NCBI GenBank assembly: GCA_028287115.1
Contig: JAQBQF010000338.1
Coordinates: 1 to 64,000 of the forward strand
Length of the DNA: 64,000 bases
Reading direction: 5' to 3'
From: Myxococcales bacterium
GTDB lineage: Bacteria; Myxococcota_A; Polyangia; Haliangiales; Haliangiaceae
In this document: positions 35,131 to 45,900 of the stretch, piece by piece
Layout of the letters: every line of letters begins with the position of its first letter
Numbering within the stretch: position 1 is the stretch's first letter
The notes under the pieces: generated by a model
Databases searched by the model: none
Told to the model about the DNA's origin: nothing
What the model saw: only the letters and a program-made list of their open reading frames with translations
Program-made: the position numbers and the translations under genes

Positions 35131-37463
35131 GTCGCAGCCTCCTTCGCCATCTCCGTCGATGATGGGGATGGCGGCTGCCACTGACCGACGACCAGCGTTT
35201 CATCGTCGTTGCGCGGCGTCGTGCCGCGATGTGCCGCGACACTCGCATGCACCACGTCGTGAACGGCCGGCGGCGAAAGGTGTGCTCGATCGAGCCGCTT
35301 CAGCATGCGCTGAAGTCGACGATCTCCGAACGGCTCACCCGCCGCATCCTGAGCCTCGACCACGCCATCGGTATACCAAACAACTAGATCGCCGGCTCGT
35401 AGCGGTCTTTGCTGGACTTTCGTAGGCACCGCGGATGGACCGCCGAGGGGGTTACCTCGGCCGACCAGCGCATGGAGCTCCAGCTCGTCCCGCGAGCCGA
35501 TCCGGCACAGGTAGGGCGTCGTGTGGCCGCACGAGATGAACTGAATCTCACGCGCCGCGCCGTCGAGCACCGCGACAAAGCAGGTCATCGTGAGCTCGCC
35601 GCCTCCGACGCGCCGCACGGCAGCATCGAGCGCGCGCACGAAGTCCCCGAGGTCAAGCCCCGCTCGCCCGCGTTCGCGGTCTCGCTCCATCTCGGGCCCC
35701 GCTCTCCCGCGTTCGCGGTCTCGCTCCATCTCGGGCCCCGCTCTCCCGGGTTCGCGGTCTGTTTCCATCCCGGGATGCCCCGCGCGATGCCGGCGCACGG
35801 CGACATCGCATGCGGCCGCCGCGGCGGCGGTGACGGTGGCGGACGCGACACCGTGGCCCGTCACATCGCCGATCGCGACGAGCACACGCTCGCCGCCGAG
35901 GGAGTAGACGCCCCAGAAGTCGCCGGCACATCGCGTCGCGGGCGACCACGATCCGACGACCGTGACATCGCCGTGCACGTGCGGGCCTTTGCCGGGAAGC
36001 AGCTGCGCCTGGACCGTCGCGGCAAGCTCGACTTCTCGCGCGAGGATCGCTCGGTCGGCCGCACGCTTTGCCATCCGCGCGTGAACGAGCGCCTCCCCGA
36101 AGCGTTCGGCGGCCCTCTCGAGAAACGCGAGCTGGCGGCCTCGCTGCCGGCGCGCCGCACTTGGCACGACGATCAATGCGAGGAGCTCGTCGCGATTGGT
36201 CACGGGGATGATCGTACGCGCGCGGTGATGCTCGAACATCGGACCGACGAGCGCGCGAAGATCGCCGGGCACGCGCGCTTCGAGCTCGTCCGCGAAGATC
36301 GCGGTCCGCTGTTCGACGAGCCAGCCGGCGACGAGCGGATCCGGCGCGAGCGCATCGTCGATGCGCTGACCGCTCGCGGTCGTCCAGCCCCAGTCTTCGG
36401 CGGCGGCGACCAAGATCTCGATCTTGACGCCGAGCCCGAGCTCGACGACGTCGATCGCGAGCTTCGCGATCTCTGCTTCCGCCCGGATCGCTCGCGCGCG
36501 CACGACGAGCTGCGCGAGCAGTCGATCGAGCGTGCCTTCACCGGCGCGCGCACCGCGGTCGAGCAGGCCGATCACCGCGATCGAGACGCGCACGCTGCCG
36601 AAGCACAACACGAGCACCAGCGCCACGCCCCACCACAACACGCCGGGACCGAGCATGCCGAGCGCGACCCAGCCGAGCAGGATCGCCGCCGCAAAATGCA
36701 GCACCAGCTGAGGCGCCGTCGTGTCGACCGCACGAACGCGTAACAGATCGTCGAAGATCAGCGCCCGGACCACGAGCAAGCTGCCGATTCCGGACAGCAG
36801 CCATCCCAGCGGGAACACGCCGACCCCATAGGCGAGCGCGACGTCGGCAAGCGCTGCGTACGTGATCAAGTTGGCGACGAAGACGAGTCGGAGTTGCCGC
36901 CGCTCGTCGTCTCCCGTCACGCGTCCGTTGACGTGCCGCGGCTTCGTCGTAAAGGCGGCGATCGCGAGCAACGTGAAGCCCGGTGCCGAAACCCCGACCG
37001 TGGTGACGAGTGTCGCCCAGGCCCACCTGCCGGCATTCGGATACCAGAAGCCCGTGGGGAGCCACCGCACACCGTCGACGGCGGCCGTCGTGAGCATCCC
37101 GACGAAGATCCACACGGTTGCGATCGCGAGGCCGCACCACACGAACACCCGAAATTGGCGATGCTTGCCGAGCAGACGCAGCTGAAAGCCGGCGCCCGCG
37201 GTCGCCGCCATCGGAATGAATGCCGCCGCGATCCGGAACATCGCGTTTGCCGCGGTGGGCGACGTCACCGACGGTGACAGCATCACCGCGACCGAATACG
37301 GCATCAGCCCGACGAAGTGCAGGAGCGTCCACAACCGGAGCACTGGCTCGCCTCGCATCACGAGGGCGTAGGCAACGACCACGAGCATCGCCGCGGGCGC
37401 AAACGCAAACGGCAGCGATAGCAGGTGTGGTTCGTAGCTCGTGCTCGACCACAGCTCCTGCAT
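35127..37463 (-). CDS. Membrane-bound SpoIIE/PP2C-type phosphatase with GAF-like region
   Basis: The protein has 778 residues. The N-terminal ~230 residues contain about eight hydrophobic segments. A GAF-like sensor region follows, then a PP2C (SpoIIE) phosphatase domain with metal-binding motifs GDFWGVY, GDVTGHG, CGHTTPYL, WYTDGVVEAQD and NDDETLVV. It should dephosphorylate a Ser/Thr-phosphorylated regulator. An in-frame 3 x 13-residue repeat (PEMERDRERGRAG) interrupts the phosphatase domain. The ATG at 37463, preceded by TACAGT at 9 nt, is preferred; an ATG at 37532 would nearly touch the divergent kinase start. Confidence 0.85.
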   Translation of the reverse strand: MQELWSSTSYEPHLLSLPFAFAPAAMLVVVAYALVMRGEPVLRLWTLLHFVGLMPYSVAVMLSPSVTSPTAANAMFRIAAAFIPMAATAGAGFQLRLLGKHRQFRVFVWCGLAIATVWIFVGMLTTAAVDGVRWLPTGFWYPNAGRWAWATLVTTVGVSAPGFTLLAIAAFTTKPRHVNGRVTGDDERRQLRLVFVANLITYAALADVALAYGVGVFPLGWLLSGIGSLLVVRALIFDDLLRVRAVDTTAPQLVLHFAAAILLGWVALGMLGPGVLWWGVALVLVLCFGSVRVSIAVIGLLDRGARAGEGTLDRLLAQLVVRARAIRAEAEIAKLAIDVVELGLGVKIEILVAAAEDWGWTTASGQRIDDALAPDPLVAGWLVEQRTAIFADELEARVPGDLRALVGPMFEHHRARTIIPVTNRDELLALIVVPSAARRQRGRQLAFLERAAERFGEALVHARMAKRAADRAILAREVELAATVQAQLLPGKGPHVHGDVTVVGSWSPATRCAGDFWGVYSLGGERVLVAIGDVTGHGVASATVTAAAAAACDVAVRRHRAGHPGMETDREPGRAGPEMERDRERGRAGPEMERDRERGRAGLDLGDFVRALDAAVRRVGGGELTMTCFVAVLDGAAREIQFISCGHTTPYLCRIGSRDELELHALVGRGNPLGGPSAVPTKVQQRPLRAGDLVVWYTDGVVEAQDAAGEPFGDRRLQRMLKRLDRAHLSPPAVHDVVHASVAAHRGTTPRNDDETLVVGQWQPPSPSSTEMAKEAAT
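35658..35774. repeat. Three 39-nt in-frame tandem repeats
   Basis: Units at 35658-35696, 35697-35735 and 35736-35774 are nearly identical, the third more diverged. They encode 13-residue acidic/basic repeats within the phosphatase domain. The unit core resembles the palindromic repeat inside the gene at 31405-32160. The length is a multiple of three, so copy-number change keeps the frame. Confidence 0.85.
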
Positions 37464-37538
37464 CGCGGAAAGACTGTACGCGAGGTCGAGCGAGCGCGGC
37501 GACTTCAAGATCGAAGCCGCGTGGGGTACCATCGAGCC

Positions 37539-39107
<1,569 letters not shown>

Positions 39108-39165
39108 CCGGAGGCGCCAAGACGCTCGAGGGCGGACACGCCCTCTGTAACGTGCCCGCGCGCGC

Positions 39166-39194
39166 TTGCGGGCGCACGCCGCCACGTCTACGGT
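39166..39194 (+). promoter_or_regulatory. Sigma-70-like promoter of the M16 protease pair
   Basis: TTGCGG (39166-39171) and TACGGT (39189-39194) are 17 bp apart; the ATG at 39203 follows after 8 nt without a ribosome binding site. The layout matches the promoter at 28061-28089. Confidence 0.5.
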
Positions 39195-39202
39195 TCCCGG
39201 CG

Positions 39203-40558
39203 ATGAAGACCTTGCGAACGATCGCGCTCGTCGCGACCCTGGCTGCTGCCGCGCGCGCAGGCGCCGACGCCAGCGACCCCAAGATCGAGTTCGAGAAGTA
39301 CACGCTACCGAACGGCCTCGAGGTGATCCTCGCGCCGGATCAGAGCGTGCCGCTCGTCGCGGTGAACATCTGGTACCACGTCGGCTCCGGCGACGAGGTG
39401 CCGGGCCGCACCGGCTTCGCGCATCTGTTCGAGCACATGATGTTTCAGGGCTCGAAGAACGTCGGCATGGACAACCACTTCAAGGTCCTCCGCACGATCG
39501 GCAGCGAGAACATCAACGGCACCACGAACACCGATCGCACGAACTATTACGAGGTCGTGCCGTCGAATCAGATCGAGACAGCGATCTGGCTCGAGAGCGA
39601 TCGGATGAGTCACTTGCTCGACGTGCTCGACAAGAAGGAGCTCGATAACCAGATCGATGTCGTGCGGAACGAGCGGCGCCAGCGCTATGACAACGTGCCG
39701 TACGGCAAGGCGCTGTTCGCGCTGTTCGCGGCGCTCTATCCCGAGGGACACCCGTATCGTTATCTGACGATCGGCAAGCACGAGGACCTCACGTCTGCCT
39801 CGGTCGACGACGTCAAAGCGTTCTATCGCACGTGGTACGTGCCCGCCAACGCGACGCTCGCGATCGTCGGCGACTTCGATGTCCCCGCGACAAAGAAGCT
39901 CGTCGAGAAATGGTTCGCGAGCTTCCCGACCAGCAAGAAGCCTTCAGTCGTGATGATCCCGCCCCCGGCGGCGTTCAACAGCCAGGACGTCACGTTGTCC
40001 GATGACTTCGCGAAGCTTCGCCGCATCACGTTCGCGTGGCACTCGCCCGCGTCGTACAAGGACGGCGACGCCGAGCTCGACATCGCGGCGAACGCGCTCG
40101 CGGCCGAAGGCACCGGCCGGCTCTACAAGACCTTGGTCTACGACAAGCAGCTCGCGCAATCGGTCACCGCGAGCCAGAACGGGGCGACGTTCTCGGGGTC
40201 GTTCACGATCTCGGTGACGCTGCGAAGCGGCGCAGATCTCGAGGCGGTCAAGAAGCTCGTCGTCGAAGAAGTCGCGCGGATCTCCCACGAGAGCCTGGGC
40301 GACAAGGAGATCAAGCGCGTCGTCACGGGCAACGAGGCGGCCGTGATCTATCGGCTCGAGAACCTCAACAACCGTGCGAACACGTTGCAGGAGTACAACC
40401 AGTTCCTCGGGGACCCGGCGAAGATCACCTGGGATCTCGATCGCTATCGCAACACGACGGCCGACAAGATCCGCGCCGCGGTCGGTCGGTATCTCGCGCC
40501 GGATCGCGTGGTCACGATCCTCACAAATCCCACCGTCGCGGCGGGAGGTGCCAAGTGA
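39203..40558 (+). CDS. M16-family zinc protease, catalytic subunit
   Basis: The protein has 451 residues with a signal peptide (MKTLRTIALVATLAAAARAGA). The inverted zinc motif H-L-F-E-H is at 74-78 and the distal Glu follows in the LRTIGSENINGTTN region downstream. M16 peptidases degrade peptides and short unfolded proteins inside a clamshell formed by two subunits. Its stop overlaps the start of the partner gene (GTGA), indicating fixed stoichiometry. The signal peptide implies periplasmic action. Confidence 0.93.
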   Translation: MKTLRTIALVATLAAAARAGADASDPKIEFEKYTLPNGLEVILAPDQSVPLVAVNIWYHVGSGDEVPGRTGFAHLFEHMMFQGSKNVGMDNHFKVLRTIGSENINGTTNTDRTNYYEVVPSNQIETAIWLESDRMSHLLDVLDKKELDNQIDVVRNERRQRYDNVPYGKALFALFAALYPEGHPYRYLTIGKHEDLTSASVDDVKAFYRTWYVPANATLAIVGDFDVPATKKLVEKWFASFPTSKKPSVVMIPPPAAFNSQDVTLSDDFAKLRRITFAWHSPASYKDGDAELDIAANALAAEGTGRLYKTLVYDKQLAQSVTASQNGATFSGSFTISVTLRSGADLEAVKKLVVEEVARISHESLGDKEIKRVVTGNEAAVIYRLENLNNRANTLQEYNQFLGDPAKITWDLDRYRNTTADKIRAAVGRYLAPDRVVTILTNPTVAAGGAK

Positions 40559-42234
40559 TTCGCACGCTGCTGCTCGCAACGACCCTCCTCGCCGCGATCG
40601 CATGCGGCGGCAAGACACCGGCAACCGTACCGGCCCCGCCACCGCAGCCCGTCGCCGATCTTGCACCCACAAAACCGCTTCCGCCGGAAACCAAACCCAT
40701 GCCACCTCCGGTCCCGACGCAAACCGCAACGGCGCAAGACCTCGCGTTCCCCGACGAGGAATTTCGCGCGCACCAACCGGCCGCCGCGGCACCGAGGGCG
40801 TTCAAGCTGCCGGCGGTGAAGCCGTTCACGCTCAAGAACGGAATCAAGGTCTACCTCGTCGAGCAGCACACGCTGCCGATCGTCTCGATGGATCTCAATT
40901 TCGACGGCGGATCGATCGTCGACCCGAAGGGAAAAGAAGGCCTCGCGAGCATCTGCATGGCGATGCTCACCGAGGGCACCGAGAAGCTCGACAAGATCGG
41001 GTACTCCGAGGCGCTCGCCGATGTCGCCTCGAGCATCAGCGCGTATGCCGGCGATGATTCGCAGGGGATCGGGCTGTCGAGTCTGACCAAGCACCTCGAC
41101 GCGACGTTCGCGCTGTTCGCCGATACCGTTCGCACGCCGGGCCTTCGCGATTCCGACTTCGATCGCATGGTCAAGCGCCGCATCGAATCCGTGAAGCAGT
41201 CGCGCGGCACGCCGTCTTCGATCCCGGGCCGCGTCCTCAATGCGATTCTCTACGGCCACGATCATCCGCTCGGTGCCATCACGACCGAGGAATCGCTCAA
41301 AGCGATCACGCTCGCAGATTGCAAGCAGCACATTGCCACGTGGCTGCATCCCAAGAACGCGCGGCTGTTTGTCGTCGGTGATCTCAACGAAGCGCAGGTT
41401 CGCAAGACGTTCGAGAGCTCGCCGCTCGCTGCCTGGACCGGCGCCGTTCCGGACGAGCCGCGGATGCCCGCGCCGAAAACGCTCGCCGGCCGGATCTTCT
41501 TCGTGAACGTTCCGAAGGCAGCACAGTCGACCGTGATGGTCCTGCAGTTCGGGCCGAAGCGCACCGCGCCGGAGTACTTCGCAAACTCGATGATGTCCGC
41601 CGTGTTCGGCGGCAGCTTCACGAGTCGCCTCAACATGAACCTCCGCGAGGACAAGGGCTACTCGTACGGCTCGCGTGGTGGCTTCGGCTATTCCAAGGCG
41701 TACGGCACGCTGAGCGTCAATGCGCCGGTGCAAGCCGACTCGACGTACCAGACGATTCTCGAGATCGATCGCGAGCTCAAGGATCTGTGGTCGGGACAGC
41801 GTCCGGTGACGAAGGAAGAGCTCGAGCGCGAGAAGACGAATGCGATCCTGGCGCTCCCGGGGCGGTTCGGGACTGCAGGAGCTGCGCTTGGCCAGTACCG
41901 CAGCCTCGTCTACTACGGCCTACGTCTGGACTACTTCAATACCTACGTCGACAAGGTCTCAAAAGTCACAGATGTTCAGGTCAAGCAATCGGCGGCCAAG
42001 AACCTCCGCCCCGGCCAAGCCGTGTATCTCGTGGTCGGCGACGGCGATGCGAAGATGATCGTCCACAACGCGAGCGCCGCGAAGGACGCCGCGGCCGATG
42101 TTCGTCGGCTGCCGTACCAAAAAGATGGGAAGCAATTGACCCTTCGCGAAGCACTCACAGACCTCGCGAAGCGCGGCGATGTAGGCGCGGGTGGTCTCGT
42201 AGAGCTAGACGTCGACGGAAAACAAATCCACTAG
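40555..42234 (+). CDS. M16-family lipoprotein, non-catalytic partner
   Basis: The protein has 559 residues. MIRTLLLATTLLAAIAC is a lipoprotein signal with the lipidated Cys at 17. A Pro-rich linker to about residue 70 is followed by two M16 halves. The zinc motif is missing: the equivalent position reads GLASICMAML. The RLNMNLREDKGYSYGSRGGF block, which in active complexes supplies the Arg-Tyr substrate contacts, is present. It is therefore probably the non-catalytic half of the heterodimer, tethered to a membrane. Confidence 0.9.
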   Translation: MIRTLLLATTLLAAIACGGKTPATVPAPPPQPVADLAPTKPLPPETKPMPPPVPTQTATAQDLAFPDEEFRAHQPAAAAPRAFKLPAVKPFTLKNGIKVYLVEQHTLPIVSMDLNFDGGSIVDPKGKEGLASICMAMLTEGTEKLDKIGYSEALADVASSISAYAGDDSQGIGLSSLTKHLDATFALFADTVRTPGLRDSDFDRMVKRRIESVKQSRGTPSSIPGRVLNAILYGHDHPLGAITTEESLKAITLADCKQHIATWLHPKNARLFVVGDLNEAQVRKTFESSPLAAWTGAVPDEPRMPAPKTLAGRIFFVNVPKAAQSTVMVLQFGPKRTAPEYFANSMMSAVFGGSFTSRLNMNLREDKGYSYGSRGGFGYSKAYGTLSVNAPVQADSTYQTILEIDRELKDLWSGQRPVTKEELEREKTNAILALPGRFGTAGAALGQYRSLVYYGLRLDYFNTYVDKVSKVTDVQVKQSAAKNLRPGQAVYLVVGDGDAKMIVHNASAAKDAAADVRRLPYQKDGKQLTLREALTDLAKRGDVGAGGLVELDVDGKQIH

Positions 42235-42279
42235 CTACCCCAACGACGGCCGAGAGGATTCTGGTCGCCAGGTCGGATC

Positions 42280-42295
42280 GAACCTAGAATGGTTC
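42280..42295 (+). promoter_or_regulatory. TAGAAT -10-like hexamer within inverted repeat GAACC...GGTTC
   Basis: TAGAAT (42285-42290) is centred in the perfect inverted repeat GAACC-TAGAAT-GGTTC, 30 bp before the first pilus gene. A protein binding the repeat would cover the -10 and block the promoter. The -35 position (TGGTCG) is poor. Confidence 0.35.
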
Positions 42296-42319
42296 CTACG
42301 ACTTTTGGAGAGGAGTCTC

Positions 42320-42952
42320 GTGGCCAACCCCTGCGCTAATTTCGACTCGGTGCGTGTCGCGCGCGATCCGCAACGCGGAAACTCGCTGATCCTCGCGCTG
42401 GTCGTACTCACCGCGCTCGGCACGCTCAGCATGCTGACCACGTTCAGCGTGCGCGGTGGAATTCAGACGACGGCCAACGATCGGTTCCACGCGATCGCGC
42501 TGTACAGCGCGGAGAGCGGTGCCGCGGTCGCGATGGATTTCTTGCGCACGAACATCGACGCGACGCTCGGCTGGAAGGCGTACGTCAGCGCGAATAATGC
42601 GAGCCCGCCATCGCCGTCCGCGATCCCGGGAAACAGCGTCGCGTCCGGCACCTCGGGCAACCCGTTCTCGAATGACATGCTCGCCTCCTACAAGATCGAG
42701 ATCTACAACAACCGTGACGACTCGGGTTACGCGACCGGCTTAGACAACGACAAGCGCGTGATCGTTCGCTCGACGGGCTACGGCCCTGATGGCGCGGTCG
42801 CGATCATCGAATGGGAGATCAAGTCGAACGTCGGCTCTTCGACGCGACCATGTCCTTCTTACGGTCAGAAGAACGAATCCGAGGACAACTCGGCGCGCAA
42901 CGACTGCCTCGGAACGATCGATACCACCCAGAGCGGGACGTACAGCCCATGA
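42320..42952 (+). CDS. PilX-like type IV pilus minor pilin-like protein
   Basis: The protein has 210 residues. The GTG follows GGAGAGGAG, a strong ribosome binding site. RGNSLILALVVLTALGTLSM is an N-terminal hydrophobic helix in the PilX style, without the canonical GFTLIE cleavage motif but with a Gly before the helix. The C-terminus has two Cys (CPSYG, DCLG). It opens an operon of five overlapping pilus genes in the order PilX-PilY1-PilV-PilW-FimT, which supports the assignment. Its stop overlaps the next start (ATGA). Confidence 0.75.
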   Translation: MANPCANFDSVRVARDPQRGNSLILALVVLTALGTLSMLTTFSVRGGIQTTANDRFHAIALYSAESGAAVAMDFLRTNIDATLGWKAYVSANNASPPSPSAIPGNSVASGTSGNPFSNDMLASYKIEIYNNRDDSGYATGLDNDKRVIVRSTGYGPDGAVAIIEWEIKSNVGSSTRPCPSYGQKNESEDNSARNDCLGTIDTTQSGTYSP

Positions 42953-45900
42953 AGCACCTTGGAGCACACATGACGATCCAACGAACGGTTGTTCTCGGTC
43001 TCTTCTGGGTTTGCGTGCTCGGAACACAGGCGGCGGCGCAGAGCACACTCGCGTGTCCCATCGTGTCGAGCAACACGAGCTTCACGGGGACCGGCCTGCA
43101 GAGCGACTGTGCTGCGGGCACCACGCCGTGCACCACCAAGACCGGCATCAGCTGGGATGGGACGAACAACGTCCTGTCGCTGCCGGTCAGCGCCGGTAAC
43201 TTCCAATCGCCTCCCGGCTCCGCGGTCGCGGCGAACGTGTACTTCGCGGCGCCGGCCGACTACGACAGGGACGGCTGGGACGACTTCGCGGCGGCCGACA
43301 GCTTTGACAAGATCTACATGATGCGTAACCAGACGATCACGTGCAGCACGGGTTCGTGCAGCGGTAGCTCGTCCGTCGCTCCGACCGTTCAGACGATAGC
43401 CGCGTCCTGGTGGACGACGCTCACGCACGTTCGTCCCGCTGCATTCCGCGCGCGGACCACGACGGGGGGCTCCGACGCCCCGCTCAAGACTGGTTTCACG
43501 TCCAACTATCCGAGTGGTCTCACTGCCGGCGGTACCGGCTTCGGGATGACGCCGATGGCCGCGGGCGACTTCGACGGCGACGGCTGGCCCGACTTCGTCG
43601 CGATCTCCAACACCACGTACGACGGCAGCGGCATCATCATGTGGCCGACGGCCGCGCGACTCTACTTGAACACCAAGAACTGCCACCTCACCGCGGACAC
43701 TGCTCCCAACATCGCGCCGTGTGGGATCGGAGCGTTGTGTACGAACCAGGACACCAATGGCGCGTGTCACGTCAGCAGTGGCGGCGCGGTGACCAACGGG
43801 ACGGCCTATGCCGAGAGCAATTTGTCGTGCACCAACACGAACACGTGTCCCTACTATCGGCCGACCTTTGCGACGTACGATCTGAAGACCGGTGCAGCGG
43901 TGTCCTCGGTAGGAGGCGCGGCCTTGTCGACCCCAACGACCACCACGCCAGGCGATTTCGGTCCCATCGGACACCCGGTGCAGAACATGGTCGTCGTCGA
44001 TTGGGATGGCGACGGCGATCTCGACATCCTCTACGGCCATAGCACCGGTACCTGCCCGGGCTCACTGTGCTCGACCGCGGGTTACAAATTCTTTGCCGGG
44101 ATCGACGTGTGGAAGAACGACTGCGCCCAGTCCGCGCAATGGAGTGCGGCCAGCAAGTCCTGCGCAGGTCACATCCCGCAGTTCTCGCACACCATGGGCA
44201 CGGGCACCTGCACCGGCACCGGCAACGCGGCCTGCGCGAACGCGGACACGCTCTATCCGAGCACGTCGCACAACACGACCACGGTGAATCCGAACACGAA
44301 CTTCGGTTTCGACGTCTCCGGCAAGGAAGCGCCGGGCTTCGCCTACGTCGACATCGACGCCGATGGCGATCTCGATCTCGTGGTCGGCTCGCCCGGTTGT
44401 TGTCAGACCAACGGCAATGAAGGCAAGCGGCTCCGCATCTTCAAGGGCACGTCGAACAGCGCCACGGTTCACACGCTCGACACGGCCAATCCCCTGGTGC
44501 TCAGCACGAACTCGGCTGGTCACCCCGGCTTCCAAGGCGGCCTGACCGGCGTGTTCGTGTACGACTTCTCTGGTGACGGTTACCCCGACATCATCACCGG
44601 AAGCGACTCGTTCGGTTACGACAGCAACAACGGCGGCCGTACGCGTTACTGGAAGAACACCGGTGTCGCGGCAACGCCGTTCGGCACAGCGTGGCCGACG
44701 TGCAGTGCGACACCGTCGACCTGTGCATCATGCTCCGCGACCTGCAACCCCGACGCGACGACGAAGATCTCCGAGTCGTGCGGCGATAACTCGTGCACGA
44801 AGAACCTCGGCGCTACCCCGCCGACGTTCCCCGACTTCGACATGGGTCTGTTGCTCGACTACGACCACGATCCCTACAGCACGAAGGACATCGTGTTCAC
44901 GAACGGCAACACGTCCGACGAGTTCTATATCTTCCCGAACCGCGCGGACTCCGCGAACTACGCCGGCTGCGGCACCGCCGCCTCCGGCACGCTCGCAATT
45001 CCGAACAGCGAGCTCACGGTCAGCGGCGCGTGCATCACGCCGAGCTCGACCACGCCGGCGGGAACCTCGATCACCTATCAGCTCAACAACGAGAGCCCGG
45101 CAAACTGGGTGACGGCGTGTACGCAGACGTCGACCGGCTATAGCCCGGCGCTGGTCGGCGGCCAGTGCTGCGTGACGTTCCCGAACATCACGGGCCGCAG
45201 CGTGCAGTGGCAAGCAAAGTTCGACGCGAACACGGCCGATGCCGGCGGCTGCACGGCCGGTACGACGTCTCCGACGATCACGAGCGTCGGCGCGAACTAC
45301 ACGTATACGAGTGCGTCGCAGCACTACAAGGCCGGCGTGATCGTGAGCGATGGCGTGTCCTACGTCGGCTCGTTCACGCAACCCGGTAACCGCGGTCACC
45401 TCTATGCCACCGCTGCGGGTCTCACCACGACCTACTACGACTTCGCGACGAAGCTCGATGCACTCGCCACGCGCTACATCTATACGGCCGACAACACGGG
45501 TGCCACCTCGGTCAGCAGGATCACCTTTAGCCCGACCTCGCCGAGCACGACGCTGCAGTCCCGCGTCGGCGCCTCGAGTGCGGCCGAAGCGACGAACATC
45601 ATCAACTGGGTGCTGAGCGCTCGGTTCGGCATCAACAACTCGGGTACCGCACCGACCAAGCTCGGCGCCGTGCTCGATTCGACGCCGGCGATCCTCAACA
45701 AGCCGTATCGCCCGACCTGGTACTCGTTCCTGACGTCGAGTGACAAGACGCTGTACGACACCTTCACGACCGCGCAGAGCACGCGCGTGCCGCTGCTTCT
45801 GTTCGCGTCGATGGACGGCATGATCCATGCGGTGATGACGATCCCGACGTTGATCGCGGACACCCACAACGGCCAGGAGGCGTGGGCGTTCGTTCCGCCG

